This document shows positions 15,529 to 23,054 of a DNA stretch of 57,370 nucleotides, one piece after another. The position numbers were made by a program, and so were the translations under genes. Under the pieces are notes generated by a model. It saw only the letters and a program-made list of their open reading frames with translations, ran no database searches and had not been told where the DNA came from. Source of the stretch: a virus; IMG/VR virus record IMGVR_UViG_3300006654_000138, positions 1-57,370 of that record; one strand, 5' to 3'. Every line of letters starts with the position of its first letter. Position 1 is the first letter of the stretch.

Positions 15529-17124
15529 TCAGGTATGAGCGTTCCAGCCGCCACGCGACTCGCGGTTAGCGGAGGTGGTGGGCAGCTGCGCTCTGGTAAA
15601 TAGCGATGAGCGTGCGAGGGTTTCTAGCGCTTTGGCACCGTGGGATGCCCAATCGTGGCGAGGCGTCGATTTGTATACGCCGCGCTTGTCATCCCATTCC
15701 TTGCGATAGTTGTCGAGACATAGCACGCCCTGGTGGCATGCTTCCTCGTCTATCCAGCACATCGGCAAGAACTGGCGCGTGGCCTGCACGCCCTCGGCGT
15801 GATTACTAATGCGTGGCACTGTTTCAAAGTTAATGCCAAAGCCTTTGGCAACATCGGAACGACTCAGGCCAGTGCCTAGCTCTCTAACCGCCAGATCGTG
15901 CGGCCCGAAGTGGCCACCATAGCGGTAGCCCTTCTTGTTCAGCAGGTCAGCGTAATACTCGATGCCTTCTCCCTCGCCTTCGAGGTAGTCCACCAGGTGC
16001 ACTTCACGCCCAACGACCTGAGCAAACCAAATCGCCATAGTGTCGTTCATGCCCAAGTCCCAACCAGTATAAACCGGCAGGCTCGGGTTGACCTGCACCT
16101 CAGACGTGAGGCGCTTGTTCTTCCGTAGATGCTGCATTTGCGTGGCGAAATACGCACCTTCCACCGACTGGCTAAACGCCTCCTCTGGTGTGCTGGGGTA
16201 CTCGCGCTGCATATCGTCTTGCAGCACCTCTGATTTCTTTGCATACCAGGCGCGCTGTCCATCACTAGTCTTGATGCCGTGCTTATGCTCTAGCTGCTCG
16301 AAGTATTCGTTTAGCCGCTGCGGTATCACCACACCTTTAGGGTCGAGCGTATACGCTGACTCTTGCCACCAAGGGAAGAAATGAAACTGGAAGTCCATCG
16401 AAGTTGGGTTGCGGCCTTGATCCTGCAGTTGACGCGCTGACTCGCAATAGCTGAAAAAATAGCCTTCACGACCTTCAGCGGTACTTTCTAGTGTTATCTG
16501 ATTGCCAAGACCAACAGCCTCAAACGCACCGGTAACGATCTCTTGCGCTTTATGCGGATACTGGCGGCATATCTTACCGAACTCGGAAACGTGCAGCCGT
16601 TGGAGCGTACCGCCACGGTATGACGTGCTGACTCGAATAGAACTGCCGTTATCGAACACATACGCACCACTGCCGCTTTTATCGCTAGACGGCTTAGGAA
16701 ACCTCAAGCCGATCATGTCGAAGATAGCAAGCCATGCATCGCTGACATTTTGGTATGCAAACGTGATCTTGTTCCGGAATATATCCTGTGCGTCATCGAG
16801 CTTGTGACAGATGCAGCCAGCGCTGAAATTATCGATGAACAAGCAGTCATCCAGGGCGTCGATCATTTCAAAGGTCGTGAAGCCAAGCTGACGTGCTTTG
16901 AGGATAATGTCGCGGCAATGCCGGTTGATATAACGCTCTCTCTGCGCATCGTTCGGTGTGAACACCTGAACGCGACCATCCTTATCTTTGATCTTGTACA
17001 GCGCGCAGATACGAAACCACTTGAGCGCCAAGGCCTCGACCAAATCAGCCTTTTCAGTCAGGCGGCCTTTCTCAAGTGCGCGCAAGTACGCATTGGCTCG
17101 CTTAACCTCTTCCGCCCTAGTCAT
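15529..17124 (-). CDS. terL: Terminase large subunit
   Basis: This is the packaging motor and nuclease. The ATPase part shows a Walker A-like KARQLGFTT at residues 76-84, a Walker B-like LHVSEFGK at 177-184 and the coupling motif STAEG at 214-218. The nuclease part begins with TGWDLGMND (353-361, Asp356) and ends with a conserved HDWASHGAKAL near residue 503, giving the RNase H-like acidic cluster. Length 531 aa is usual. The start ATG 17124 overlaps the TerS stop (ATGA). Confidence 0.95.
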   Translation of the reverse strand: MTRAEEVKRANAYLRALEKGRLTEKADLVEALALKWFRICALYKIKDKDGRVQVFTPNDAQRERYINRHCRDIILKARQLGFTTFEMIDALDDCLFIDNFSAGCICHKLDDAQDIFRNKITFAYQNVSDAWLAIFDMIGLRFPKPSSDKSGSGAYVFDNGSSIRVSTSYRGGTLQRLHVSEFGKICRQYPHKAQEIVTGAFEAVGLGNQITLESTAEGREGYFFSYCESARQLQDQGRNPTSMDFQFHFFPWWQESAYTLDPKGVVIPQRLNEYFEQLEHKHGIKTSDGQRAWYAKKSEVLQDDMQREYPSTPEEAFSQSVEGAYFATQMQHLRKNKRLTSEVQVNPSLPVYTGWDLGMNDTMAIWFAQVVGREVHLVDYLEGEGEGIEYYADLLNKKGYRYGGHFGPHDLAVRELGTGLSRSDVAKGFGINFETVPRISNHAEGVQATRQFLPMCWIDEEACHQGVLCLDNYRKEWDDKRGVYKSTPRHDWASHGAKALETLARSSLFTRAQLPTTSANRESRGGWNAHT

Positions 17125-17660
17125 CGCTCAGAACGCACCTCTGCTAGCAAGTCTCCTAGGCTCTTGCCAGTAGAAACCTCCACCTTGTCCTTGAATGCCT
17201 GAACCTCAACGTGGCGACCAATCAGCTCTAGGTTCTTCAGCTTATCTGGCATCTTGATTTTACGAACAATAGTTTCAATGTCGCCAGTCATCAGCGTATT
17301 GATATCCAAGCCACTGATAGACGTTCGCCAGACTTTGGGCCACTGTTTTACTGGCAGGGGGGTGCCGTCATCATCCAACAGGTCAGCAATGTCCAGTTCG
17401 TCAATGGACTTAAGGCGACCAAGCATCCACTCAGCATCAATGCCGAACGATTTATCAGCCGCTTCTGACGCCTTATGTTGAAGCTCATTTACCCTTAGTG
17501 CGACATTAGTGTTTTTAAGCAGGGTGGCGGCATTGACATTTACTGTCTGACTGCTCTTTGTCTTAGTGCTATACGCCTTGCGGTACGCCTCGCTCGCGTT
17601 GCCAGTCAAGACGTAATGCTGGGCGAATGCTTCTTGCTTTGGACTTTTCAGCTTCGCCAT
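17121..17660 (-). CDS. terS: Terminase small subunit
   Basis: The start is taken at ATG 17660 (MAKLKSPKQEAFAQHYVL), which gives the typical opening of the Terminase_2 family: a helix-turn-helix (KQEAFAQHYVLTGNASEAYR) that recognises the packaging site, then helical oligomerisation segments. Length 179 aa is normal. The ATG directly follows eight T residues of an intrinsic terminator on the minus strand, with GGTGG in the terminator stem as the only ribosome binding site. It is coupled to terL by ATGA overlap. Confidence 0.9.
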   Translation of the reverse strand: MAKLKSPKQEAFAQHYVLTGNASEAYRKAYSTKTKSSQTVNVNAATLLKNTNVALRVNELQHKASEAADKSFGIDAEWMLGRLKSIDELDIADLLDDDGTPLPVKQWPKVWRTSISGLDINTLMTGDIETIVRKIKMPDKLKNLELIGRHVEVQAFKDKVEVSTGKSLGDLLAEVRSER

Positions 17661-17688
17661 AAAAAAAACGCCACCATCACTGGTAGCG
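17661..17688 (-). terminator. Intrinsic terminator abutting terS start, GTGA loop
   Basis: On the minus strand CGCTACCA-GTGA-TGGTGGCG forms an 8-bp stem (one G-U) followed by eight T and then immediately the terS ATG. It would end transcripts coming from the lysis genes unless they are antiterminated. When read through, the stem can hide the terS ribosome binding site. Confidence 0.75.
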
Positions 17689-17708
17689 CCTCCATAAATA
17701 GATGCCGG

Positions 17709-17872
17709 ACGCTTCACAGCGTGCGGCGGGTGTCGGTAGTGTCGGCGGTGCTTCACAGCATGGCGTGACTACCTCCCCCATCTAACGGTCAGGGGTATCC
17801 GAGACGGATCACCTCCTACGTGGGTGGGGATTCGGTGCAACGCTTCACAGCGTGGCGTGTCGCCTCACGGCG
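17709..17872 (-). repeat. Cluster of four GTGA-loop hairpins
   Basis: In the non-coding stretch 17661-17886 four further hairpins appear: ACGCT-GTGA-AGCGT at 17709-17722, TGCT-GTGA-AGCA at 17749-17760, ACGCT-GTGA-AGCGT at 17840-17853 and CGCC-GTGA-GGCG at 17861-17872 (all minus strand). The paired base changes between copies keep the stems intact. No open frame of credible quality crosses this stretch. Confidence 0.55.
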
Positions 17873-17886
17873 AGAGTCGGTAGCTT

Positions 17887-18105
17887 TTAAAAAAATTGGC
17901 TTAACGGGTAACTGTTTTGAAAGGAAAAATCTTTGTGAATATCCGGCAGATTGCCAATATTTTTAGATTCTATGATGCAGGAAGGGTTATCAATTCTATC
18001 TTTCCACCCTGTCCCATCAGAGAAAAACCACTCACCCTCAATCCTCTCGGCCCTATACCAAAAGCCATCCGATAGCAAAACACGGTAAACACCATCGTTT
18101 TCCAT
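17887..18105 (-). CDS. Small AT-richer hypothetical protein (72 aa)
   Basis: ATG 18105 with AAGG upstream gives 72 residues with an aromatic N-terminal half (GFWYRAERIEGEWFFSDGTG) that looks like a small SH3-like or DUF551-like fold. The base composition is lower in GC than its neighbours, especially at the 3' end, suggesting recent acquisition. A longer frame from TTG 18198 lacks a good start. It lies where spanin genes would be expected, but I see no transmembrane or convincing lipobox signal. Confidence 0.5.
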   Translation of the reverse strand: MENDGVYRVLLSDGFWYRAERIEGEWFFSDGTGWKDRIDNPSCIIESKNIGNLPDIHKDFSFQNSYPLSQFF

Positions 18106-18206
18106 AACACCTTCTTTAGCATTGGTTGAGCACCCTGATGTGAGCGCTAGATCACCCCGTCGTAGACGGTTAGTTAGGGCACTCACCGATAGCCGCAACG
18201 GCTTCT

Positions 18207-18620
18207 TTACTTAGTCTTTATTCGATCCATTAAGCCAGACCCACTCACTGTTTTAGTTATCTTTTCTGCGCTCCTGCCAACTATGTAGCCAGACAAAGCG
18301 TATTGAATTATGTTGAACAAGCTCTGAACTGTTTCAGGAGTGAGATTTTCTGGCGCAACGCCAAACCAGTAGGCGCCCACTAAGCCTGCGAACCATAATA
18401 TAACCAGGGGACGCCAATTACGCTGCAGCCAGCTTTCGCCTTGCGCCTCGGCCAATATGATCTGCATCTGCGCCTTGAGCAGCGAGTCTTGCGACTCGAT
18501 AAGCTGGGACTGGATCTCTTGCTTTAAGCGGTTGGCCTCGTCTTTATCGGTTACCGCTTTATCGATCACGCCGAACAGTGGGCCAGTGATAGCGCCAAGC
18601 GCTTTAGCAACCAGATTCAT
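18207..18620 (-). CDS. Holin, 3TM GTA-type
   Basis: The 137-residue protein has an N-terminal amphipathic part, a charged coiled-coil (DKDEANRLKQEIQSQLIESQ) and then hydrophobic segments after QRNWRPLVILWFAGLVGAYW and around LFNIIQYALSGYIVG. The motif SWLQRNWRPLV is the signature of the GTA_holin_3TM family, holins that release particles by permeabilising the inner membrane. Start ATG 18620 overlaps the upstream gene by four bases. It is the second membrane protein of the lysis cassette. Confidence 0.85.
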   Translation of the reverse strand: MNLVAKALGAITGPLFGVIDKAVTDKDEANRLKQEIQSQLIESQDSLLKAQMQIILAEAQGESWLQRNWRPLVILWFAGLVGAYWFGVAPENLTPETVQSLFNIIQYALSGYIVGRSAEKITKTVSGSGLMDRIKTK

Positions 18621-18937
18621 TTCTTGGCACCCCTCACGCGGTCAGCCAGGGCCAGGAGCATTAGGTCGATACTGCGCGGGCCCGCCCAGCCGCATACCGC
18701 TGCCACGGCAGACGCAGGCCAGCCGGTCAGGTCGAAATAGAGATTGATACCGGCAGCGATAGTAATCATCACCACCAGTGCCGGAGCATCCAGCCACAAT
18801 CGGCGCGTAAAGAAACGTTCACGCTCACCGCTTTTGACCTCGTGAGCGATCTTAGCGAGTAGACCCATAACGACTGCTACTGACGTACCCAACGCCAGCA
18901 GCACCTCCTGTATCAGTCCGGTGTTTCGCCATGGCAT
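18617..18937 (-). CDS. Phage holin-like membrane protein
   Basis: Of its 106 residues, about 10-28 (VLLALGTSVAVVMGLLA) and 50-95 form three likely membrane segments, and both ends carry basic residues. It starts at ATG 18937, overlapping the endolysin stop by one base, and is followed by the 3TM holin. Size, topology and neighbours mark it as a holin or holin partner acting in the inner membrane. Which of the two sets lysis timing cannot be told from sequence. Confidence 0.75.
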   Translation of the reverse strand: MPWRNTGLIQEVLLALGTSVAVVMGLLAKIAHEVKSGERERFFTRRLWLDAPALVVMITIAAGINLYFDLTGWPASAVAAVCGWAGPRSIDLMLLALADRVRGAKK

Positions 18938-19563
18938 CAGGCCACCTCAGTATCAATTTCGGCATACAGCGAAACCGCCATGCTGTCCGCCTGATCGCTT
19001 TCAACTTCGTTGCGCAGATTGACGACGCGCTTAAACCACCCGTATGCGAAGTCCTCTTGTCGTTCGTCTCGCTCAGCCAGCCCGCGACAGAAGGCGATGC
19101 GCACACCGTTGATAGATTCTGCCAGCACGTACAGTCCAGCGCCGCCACGCGCCTTGCGGTAATCGGCAAGCGCGTTCAGCGTGACAGGCCCCACGGCACC
19201 ATCCACATTGAGATCAGGAAACAGCTTGCCGCGACTATTCAGCACGTTAAGCGTGCGCTGCAGCTCTTGCGCCGCTCGGCCTGGGCCAGAGTTAACGCCG
19301 AAGTCAAACAGGTATTCTGCCAGCGTGGCGCTGATCGGCGCGATGCGGTCGAGGCGAATGCTTGTCCAGTAGCGTGCTTCATAGATACGCACGGCCAGTG
19401 ACTTCGGCAGGCTGCGCATATCACCCTGGTAGCCGTTCTCACGCGCTACCGCGACAGTGATGCCGTAATTGGTCGGGCCGCCACGATCAGACGGGTGATT
19501 GACGTAGCCACCCTCTCGATCCATGACCGAGGCGACCAGTCGTTGCTTGAGGGAGGTTGTCAT
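18937..19563 (-). CDS. Endolysin, glycoside hydrolase family 108 muramidase
   Basis: The protein (208 aa from ATG 19563, GGAG upstream) has the GH108 N-terminal signature DREGGYVNHPSDRGGPTNYG at residues 15-34, with the catalytic Glu17. A C-terminal peptidoglycan-binding_3-type region follows (DLNVDGAVGPVTLNALADYR). The enzyme cleaves the glycan strands of peptidoglycan. No signal peptide is visible, so it would depend on the two downstream holin-type proteins. The longer frame to 19650 includes a terminator and is not used. Confidence 0.93.
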   Translation of the reverse strand: MTTSLKQRLVASVMDREGGYVNHPSDRGGPTNYGITVAVARENGYQGDMRSLPKSLAVRIYEARYWTSIRLDRIAPISATLAEYLFDFGVNSGPGRAAQELQRTLNVLNSRGKLFPDLNVDGAVGPVTLNALADYRKARGGAGLYVLAESINGVRIAFCRGLAERDERQEDFAYGWFKRVVNLRNEVESDQADSMAVSLYAEIDTEVA

Positions 19564-19575
19564 GTAGGGCTCCAG

Positions 19576-19587
19576 CGCCTCACGGCG
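19576..19587 (-). promoter_or_regulatory. GTGA-loop hairpin upstream of endolysin
   Basis: CGCC-GTGA-GGCG on the minus strand, 13 nt before the endolysin ATG and adjoining its GGAG site. Same family as 11322 and 17861. Confidence 0.45.
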
Positions 19588-19631
19588 GGGGAAAACAGAA
19601 AAGCCACACCAGAGACTGGCAGGGCCTGAAT

Positions 19632-19661
19632 CGAAAACGCCCCGGCTCAAAGCCAGGGCGT
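19632..19661 (-). terminator. Intrinsic terminator before the lysis genes
   Basis: On the minus strand ACGCCC(T)GGCT-TTG-AGCC(G)GGGCGT forms a long stem with one mismatch and is followed by TTTTCG. It separates the short promoter-proximal unit (20512-19711) from the endolysin. This is the position of a tR'-like terminator that a late antiterminator would override. Confidence 0.6.
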
Positions 19662-19710
19662 AGAATTAGATAGTGGGGATATTATGGTTGGTTCGTGCCC
19701 ATCCTGCAAG

Positions 19711-19911
19711 CTATCCGCTATTCGTGATCTGTTCTAACGCTACTTGCATGGTGTACGACATATCGCGCTCGCGGCGGGATAGATGGCGAAGTGTGCGCGG
19801 CGTCACGCCCAGCTGCTCCGCTAGCTCTTTTTGTGAGCCTGCCGTTTTGGTTGCTGAGGCGATTAAGCCCGGCGCTCTGGCCGGGTCGTAGTGGGTGCGG
19901 GCGTCGATCAT
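19711..19911 (-). CDS. Small helix-turn-helix protein (66 aa)
   Basis: The 66-residue protein contains a clear helix-turn-helix: SQKELAEQLGVTPRTLRHLS at about residues 26-45, of the XRE/YdaS type. It starts at ATG 19911, overlapping the stop of the upstream gene (ATGA). As the last gene before the terminator it could regulate its own unit or late transcription; the palindrome in the promoter at 20558-20586 is a candidate binding site, which is inference. Confidence 0.7.
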   Translation of the reverse strand: MIDARTHYDPARAPGLIASATKTAGSQKELAEQLGVTPRTLRHLSRRERDMSYTMQVALEQITNSG

Positions 19912-20198
19912 GCATTAGCGGCCTTGTTTTTCATCGCAATGTAGCGAGCGCTTTCGATTGCTTCTTTTTGCGCTGCCCGATAAAGATCATTCCGGCATTT
20001 CTTGATGTAACCAATACCTGCAAACATGGCTGATTGGTGTGTTTTGTGCCCGTCGCCCATGATCTGCATTTCTCTTGCGCTGGTCACATTTGCCATTTTG
20101 CTTAGCGCCCAGCAGAAAGTTCCTTTCCGCGTGCCTTCTGTTACGTCAATGAATGTAGATATAAAAGTATTAATATCGTCTTGAGTTACTGCCGCCAT
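19908..20198 (-). CDS. Hypothetical protein (96 aa)
   Basis: The start is ATG 20198 with AAGGAG upstream. The protein is helical and moderately basic, with Cys29 (TFCWALSKMA) and Cys68 (YIKKCRNDLY) but no metal-binding pattern. It sits between the 85-aa gene and the HTH gene in a short unit. No family is recognised. Confidence 0.6.
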   Translation of the reverse strand: MAAVTQDDINTFISTFIDVTEGTRKGTFCWALSKMANVTSAREMQIMGDGHKTHQSAMFAGIGYIKKCRNDLYRAAQKEAIESARYIAMKNKAANA

Positions 20199-20254
20199 GA
20201 TAGAAGCTCCTTTGTGTTTTCAGGCTCTTGTCATTGCCAGGGTTTGGTTTTTTA

Positions 20255-20512
20255 TTAGCAAGCGGCGATGATGTCAGTTTTGCGGGTTTTGATATGATCG
20301 ACCAGCTCACCTTCGTCGGCTTCTTCCACAAATTCGCCCAGACTGCCGCCCCATTCTTCGATAATCTTGGCTGGGGTATCGCTGTCGTTCAGGGCTCTTT
20401 TGATTTCATCCCAGTCGGTTTGCTCGCCGCCATTAGAAACCCATAGCGCTACTAGTTGGGTAAGTGCTTCATCGCGCGTGTTGAAAAGTTGGCCTTGGAT
20501 GTTATAGCTCAT
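20255..20512 (-). CDS. Hypothetical acidic protein (85 aa)
   Basis: ATG 20512 with GGAG upstream starts an acidic helical protein (MSYNIQGQLFNTRDEALTQL opening; WGGSLGEFVEEADEGELVDH near the end). It is the first gene after a strong promoter with an internal palindrome (20558-20586). An acidic, helical small protein in this place could be an anti-restriction or regulatory factor, but no motif supports a choice. Confidence 0.6.
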   Translation of the reverse strand: MSYNIQGQLFNTRDEALTQLVALWVSNGGEQTDWDEIKRALNDSDTPAKIIEEWGGSLGEFVEEADEGELVDHIKTRKTDIIAAC

Positions 20513-20557
20513 GTTATTTTCTCCGCTGCGGTTGGTGTTTGCTGCTTCGATAACCAC

Positions 20558-20586
20558 ATCTTATGGGAAATTATTTCCCCTTGCAA
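20558..20586 (-). promoter_or_regulatory. Sigma-70 promoter with palindromic operator in the spacer
   Basis: The minus strand has TTGCAA (20581-20586), a 17-bp spacer and TAAGAT (20558-20563). The spacer holds a perfect 15-base dyad, GGGAAATTATTTCCC on the plus strand (20565-20579), so a bound protein would block polymerase. It points to the genes from 20512 leftward and lies just past the possible late regulator. Confidence 0.7.
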
Positions 20587-20610
20587 ATATTATTTTTGTT
20601 CGCCTTTAGT

Positions 20611-21225
20611 CTAAGCCGCTTTACTAATCAGCGCAGCCACCGGCGCAAGCGCTGAACACTCCCATGTATCCAGCACATCCAGCAACCGCTCCCAAACGCC
20701 ACCCCAGCAAGCGCGCCCTGATCGTGACCAGCGACCCACATCTACCGCTTCCCCATGTTCTTCTTCAATCCATGCTGCAATGCGCCGAGGATTGTGCAGC
20801 CCTGGTCGGTTATACGGGTACGTAGTCTCAGCGTGGTGGTGAATTGCTGCCGATACTATCCAGCGCAGCTGACGCGCTGCCTCTGCGGTCGGATATTCGC
20901 TCTGCCCCTGCCCTGGCAGCCGCATCTGCATACCAGCGTGCATCAGCGCAGCGTGTAGCCACTCTCGATCCTCTGCTAGTTCATCGCGGGTGAATGGGCC
21001 GAAGCAGTACCGCGCCAATGCCTGCAGGTGTTGCGGCAAGCGCTCAACGACGCTAATAACCTGCCCCGCTTCCAGACCATGCACTATCCGCCAGTCGTTG
21101 TTATTACGCTGCGTCGTCTGTATCTGCGCTCCCATACGCGCAATCTCTGCGGCGTGCTGCATCAAGCTCCCACGCTGTTCGTGATACGCATCAAAAATAC
21201 ATTGCCTCGCTGATATAAAACGCAT
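20611..21225 (-). CDS. Possible late gene regulator (204 aa)
   Basis: The start is ATG 21225, overlapping the upstream stop, with a G-rich site before it; GTG codons at 21228 and 21231 are alternatives. The protein is rich in Trp, His and Arg (QLRWIVSAAIHHHAETTYPY and RACWGGVWERLLDVLDTWE) and has no obvious catalytic motif. It is the last gene of the leftward early cluster, next to a promoter-terminator pair that leads into lysis genes, which is the place of antiterminator Q in lambdoid phages. That role is inferred from position only. Confidence 0.6.
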   Translation of the reverse strand: MRFISARQCIFDAYHEQRGSLMQHAAEIARMGAQIQTTQRNNNDWRIVHGLEAGQVISVVERLPQHLQALARYCFGPFTRDELAEDREWLHAALMHAGMQMRLPGQGQSEYPTAEAARQLRWIVSAAIHHHAETTYPYNRPGLHNPRRIAAWIEEEHGEAVDVGRWSRSGRACWGGVWERLLDVLDTWECSALAPVAALISKAA

Positions 21226-21545
21226 CACCACCCCCTGCCGTTGCGCATTTGTTGCGTTTTCGTTGCGTTATTGCGGATTTGTTGCGTTTTGTTGCCCTGC
21301 CGCGTTGCGCGTTCTTCTTCAACTACTTCATTCCAAACGTCTTTTATCCGTTGCGGTGTTGCGTGCGGGAACTTCTTTACCCACCGCTCATGCACGGCCT
21401 TTCGTTGAGCTTGTGGCGCCTTGAGCATTTGCCGTGCGATGAACCTCACCTCGCATTGACGCGCCCATTCGTGCCATTCAGTTGGATAGCCATTGGTGCC
21501 ACCTAGCGGGCGACCGTCGGGCCATGCTGTAGGGCGCTCAATCAC
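21225..21545 (-). CDS. Phage nin-region protein (106 aa)
   Basis: It begins with GTG 21545, overlapping the RusA stop by eight bases. The central part (WHEWARQCEVRFIARQMLKA and KAVHERWVKKFPHATPQRIK) resembles a small protein found after rusA in many temperate phages. The C-terminus carries a repeat, TQQIRN then TQQMRN, encoded by imperfect tandem DNA repeats at 21240-21296. Function unknown. Confidence 0.65.
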   Translation of the reverse strand: MIERPTAWPDGRPLGGTNGYPTEWHEWARQCEVRFIARQMLKAPQAQRKAVHERWVKKFPHATPQRIKDVWNEVVEEERATRQGNKTQQIRNNATKTQQMRNGRGW

Positions 21546-21897
21546 TGCCCACCTCGTCGATCATCACCAAGCACCCGCCGCCCTTGGTGTTGTCACCCCG
21601 GATAATCGTTAGCCGGTCGATCTGCTCATCGTCTGCCCATACCTGGGCATGGGTGAGAGCATCTAGCAGCGCTTTGCCACCGTAATTATCAATATCCCGC
21701 TTGCGACGGTCTGGCGGGTAAAGCGTCACGCGCACTGACAGGCGCCCCCGTAAAGGTGCATCGTCGTATTGATGGCCAACCATTTCGCCCACTAAGCGCC
21801 TGAACTCGCGGCCCTTGCGTGATAACAGCGTGCGACCTCGCAGATTGCGCCACACGGTGTTGGTGGAAGGCGGGAAGGGAAGCGTTAGTTCGATCAT
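21538..21897 (-). CDS. rusA: RusA-like Holliday junction resolvase
   Basis: The 119-residue protein begins IELTLPFPPSTNTVWRN, the classic start of the RusA endonuclease family. It carries the conserved acidic stretch RRKRDIDNYGGKALLDAL (Asp residues for metal binding) and QVWADDEQI. RusA dimers resolve Holliday junctions produced during phage recombination and help make packageable DNA. Start ATG 21897 overlaps the previous stop by one base. Length is the family norm. Confidence 0.93.
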   Translation of the reverse strand: MIELTLPFPPSTNTVWRNLRGRTLLSRKGREFRRLVGEMVGHQYDDAPLRGRLSVRVTLYPPDRRKRDIDNYGGKALLDALTHAQVWADDEQIDRLTIIRGDNTKGGGCLVMIDEVGSD

Positions 21898-22100
21898 CAG
21901 TCACCCTCCACTTCATGGTGGCGGTCGGCGATTAGCTCATCACACAGCGCAAGCGCGGCTTCTTGGGCTTCTTCTTTCGCGTTTTGCCATGCGTAAAAAT
22001 CGCCCTGCATTTCGCTTACTTGAAAGCGCTCAATTGCAACGCGCTCTGCATGCCGTGCTTTTGCTGCCGCCTGTCCGGTTTTGCTTGAAATAGTGATCAT
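21897..22100 (-). CDS. Small helical hypothetical protein (67 aa)
   Basis: ATG 22100 overlaps the stop of the preceding small membrane gene (ATGA). The 67-residue protein is Ala/Glu-rich and probably one long helix (TGQAAAKARHAERVAIERFQ). It is part of a chain of five coupled genes between DUF1367 and RusA. Function not recognised. Confidence 0.6.
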   Translation of the reverse strand: MITISSKTGQAAAKARHAERVAIERFQVSEMQGDFYAWQNAKEEAQEAALALCDELIADRHHEVEGD

Positions 22101-22219
22101 TGGTCGCAATCCTCAGGCTCGCCATGGTCATCCAGGCCTTTGAAAATAAATGCGGTGAACGCGATTAGCACCGCAGCGCCAATTATCAGCAGGGCGGGGA
22201 TGGTCCATAGGGTGGTCAT
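22097..22219 (-). CDS. Small membrane protein (40 aa)
   Basis: The 40-residue frame from ATG 22219 has one clear transmembrane segment (IPALLIIGAAVLIAFTAFIF, residues 7-26) followed by an acidic tail. Both ends overlap neighbours by four bases (ATGA with the DUF1364 gene and with the next gene), which supports real translation. A longer frame to 22300 is shadow. It could be a small inner membrane protein of the nin region; role unknown. Confidence 0.6.
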   Translation of the reverse strand: MTTLWTIPALLIIGAAVLIAFTAFIFKGLDDHGEPEDCDQ

Positions 22220-22551
22220 AGCTTCACTCCTTTGATGGTCACAACGCCAAGCTCGATCAGGCGTCGCAGCGTGCGCGTCTGAGCCCTGCGCAAGTACCAC
22301 TCACGCGGACCAGCATCGCCATGGGGCCACTTAATGCGCCCATCGATGCAGTCATGACAGGCATGGCAAGCGAACACTGCGGAAATATCGTCGCTTTTGC
22401 GGCTCATGCCGTGGCTTTCATCCGGCAAGTGGGCCAATACGGTCGTCTCAGGATTGCCGTTGCAGACGCCGATGATGCCAAGCGTGCACTGCTCACCCCG
22501 GGCAGCGTTGCGGATATGCTTGGATTCGATACGGGTAGCTTTAAGCATCAT
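22216..22551 (-). CDS. DUF1364 nuclease-like protein
   Basis: The 111-residue protein from ATG 22551 carries the DUF1364 pattern: an N-terminal basic part, CTLGIIGVCNGNPETTVLAH with Cys residues, and FACHACHDCIDGR, a zinc-binding HNH-like cluster. Family members lie in nin regions of lambdoid phages and are suspected nucleases of recombination or DNA processing. Coupled to the DUF1367 gene by ATGA overlap. Confidence 0.85.
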   Translation of the reverse strand: MMLKATRIESKHIRNAARGEQCTLGIIGVCNGNPETTVLAHLPDESHGMSRKSDDISAVFACHACHDCIDGRIKWPHGDAGPREWYLRRAQTRTLRRLIELGVVTIKGVKL

Positions 22552-23054
22552 GCGGCCACCCCAGGCATTGCTTGTGCCATGGATTCGATCTCCTTGGGCG
22601 TGCATTGCGGCCAATACTCGCTAGCGATGTGCGTGCAGATGCCGCGCACAAACTCATAGAACTGGCCTTGCTCCATGCAATCGAATGCCAGTGAGCGAGG
22701 CTGCTTGTTCTCTAGCACCATGCCGAACTCGGGCAGCTCTGTGCGCGTAACGTCGCATTCGACGCCAGACTCGAACTGCAACTTCTTGAGCACTTCGTGG
22801 TGAGTCATGCCCGCGAACTTATCTACGCTATCGGCCATTAATCCGCCCAGCGCGTGCGCTAAGCGGTGAAATTGGATATTACGAGGCCGAGTTAGATCGC
22901 CACGCAGGATGTTGCCGATCTTGATGCCGCGCTCTTTGACCGTATTGGCATCGGCTGCGCCTGCCGGGACGAATGCAGACACCTCAGCACCACTGGCCGG
23001 GTCAATCAATTTGACGGCGCGCAGGTAGATGGGTTGGCGTTTTGGCTTACCCAT
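22548..23054 (-). CDS. DUF1367-like phage protein
   Basis: The 168-residue protein from ATG 23054 contains ILRGDLTRPRNIQFHRLAHA near residue 49, the core motif (RNxxFH) of DUF1367, found in replication-recombination regions of temperate phages. The function of the family is unknown. It overlaps both neighbours, consistent with a compact early operon. Confidence 0.75.
   Translation of the reverse strand: MGKPKRQPIYLRAVKLIDPASGAEVSAFVPAGAADANTVKERGIKIGNILRGDLTRPRNIQFHRLAHALGGLMADSVDKFAGMTHHEVLKKLQFESGVECDVTRTELPEFGMVLENKQPRSLAFDCMEQGQFYEFVRGICTHIASEYWPQCTPKEIESMAQAMPGVAA

Noticed and set aside
18106-18198. Lipoprotein (Rz1-like) start with LTSGC
   Set aside because: The -3 residue is Thr and charged residues lie in the would-be hydrophobic segment. 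The start would be TTG without a binding site.
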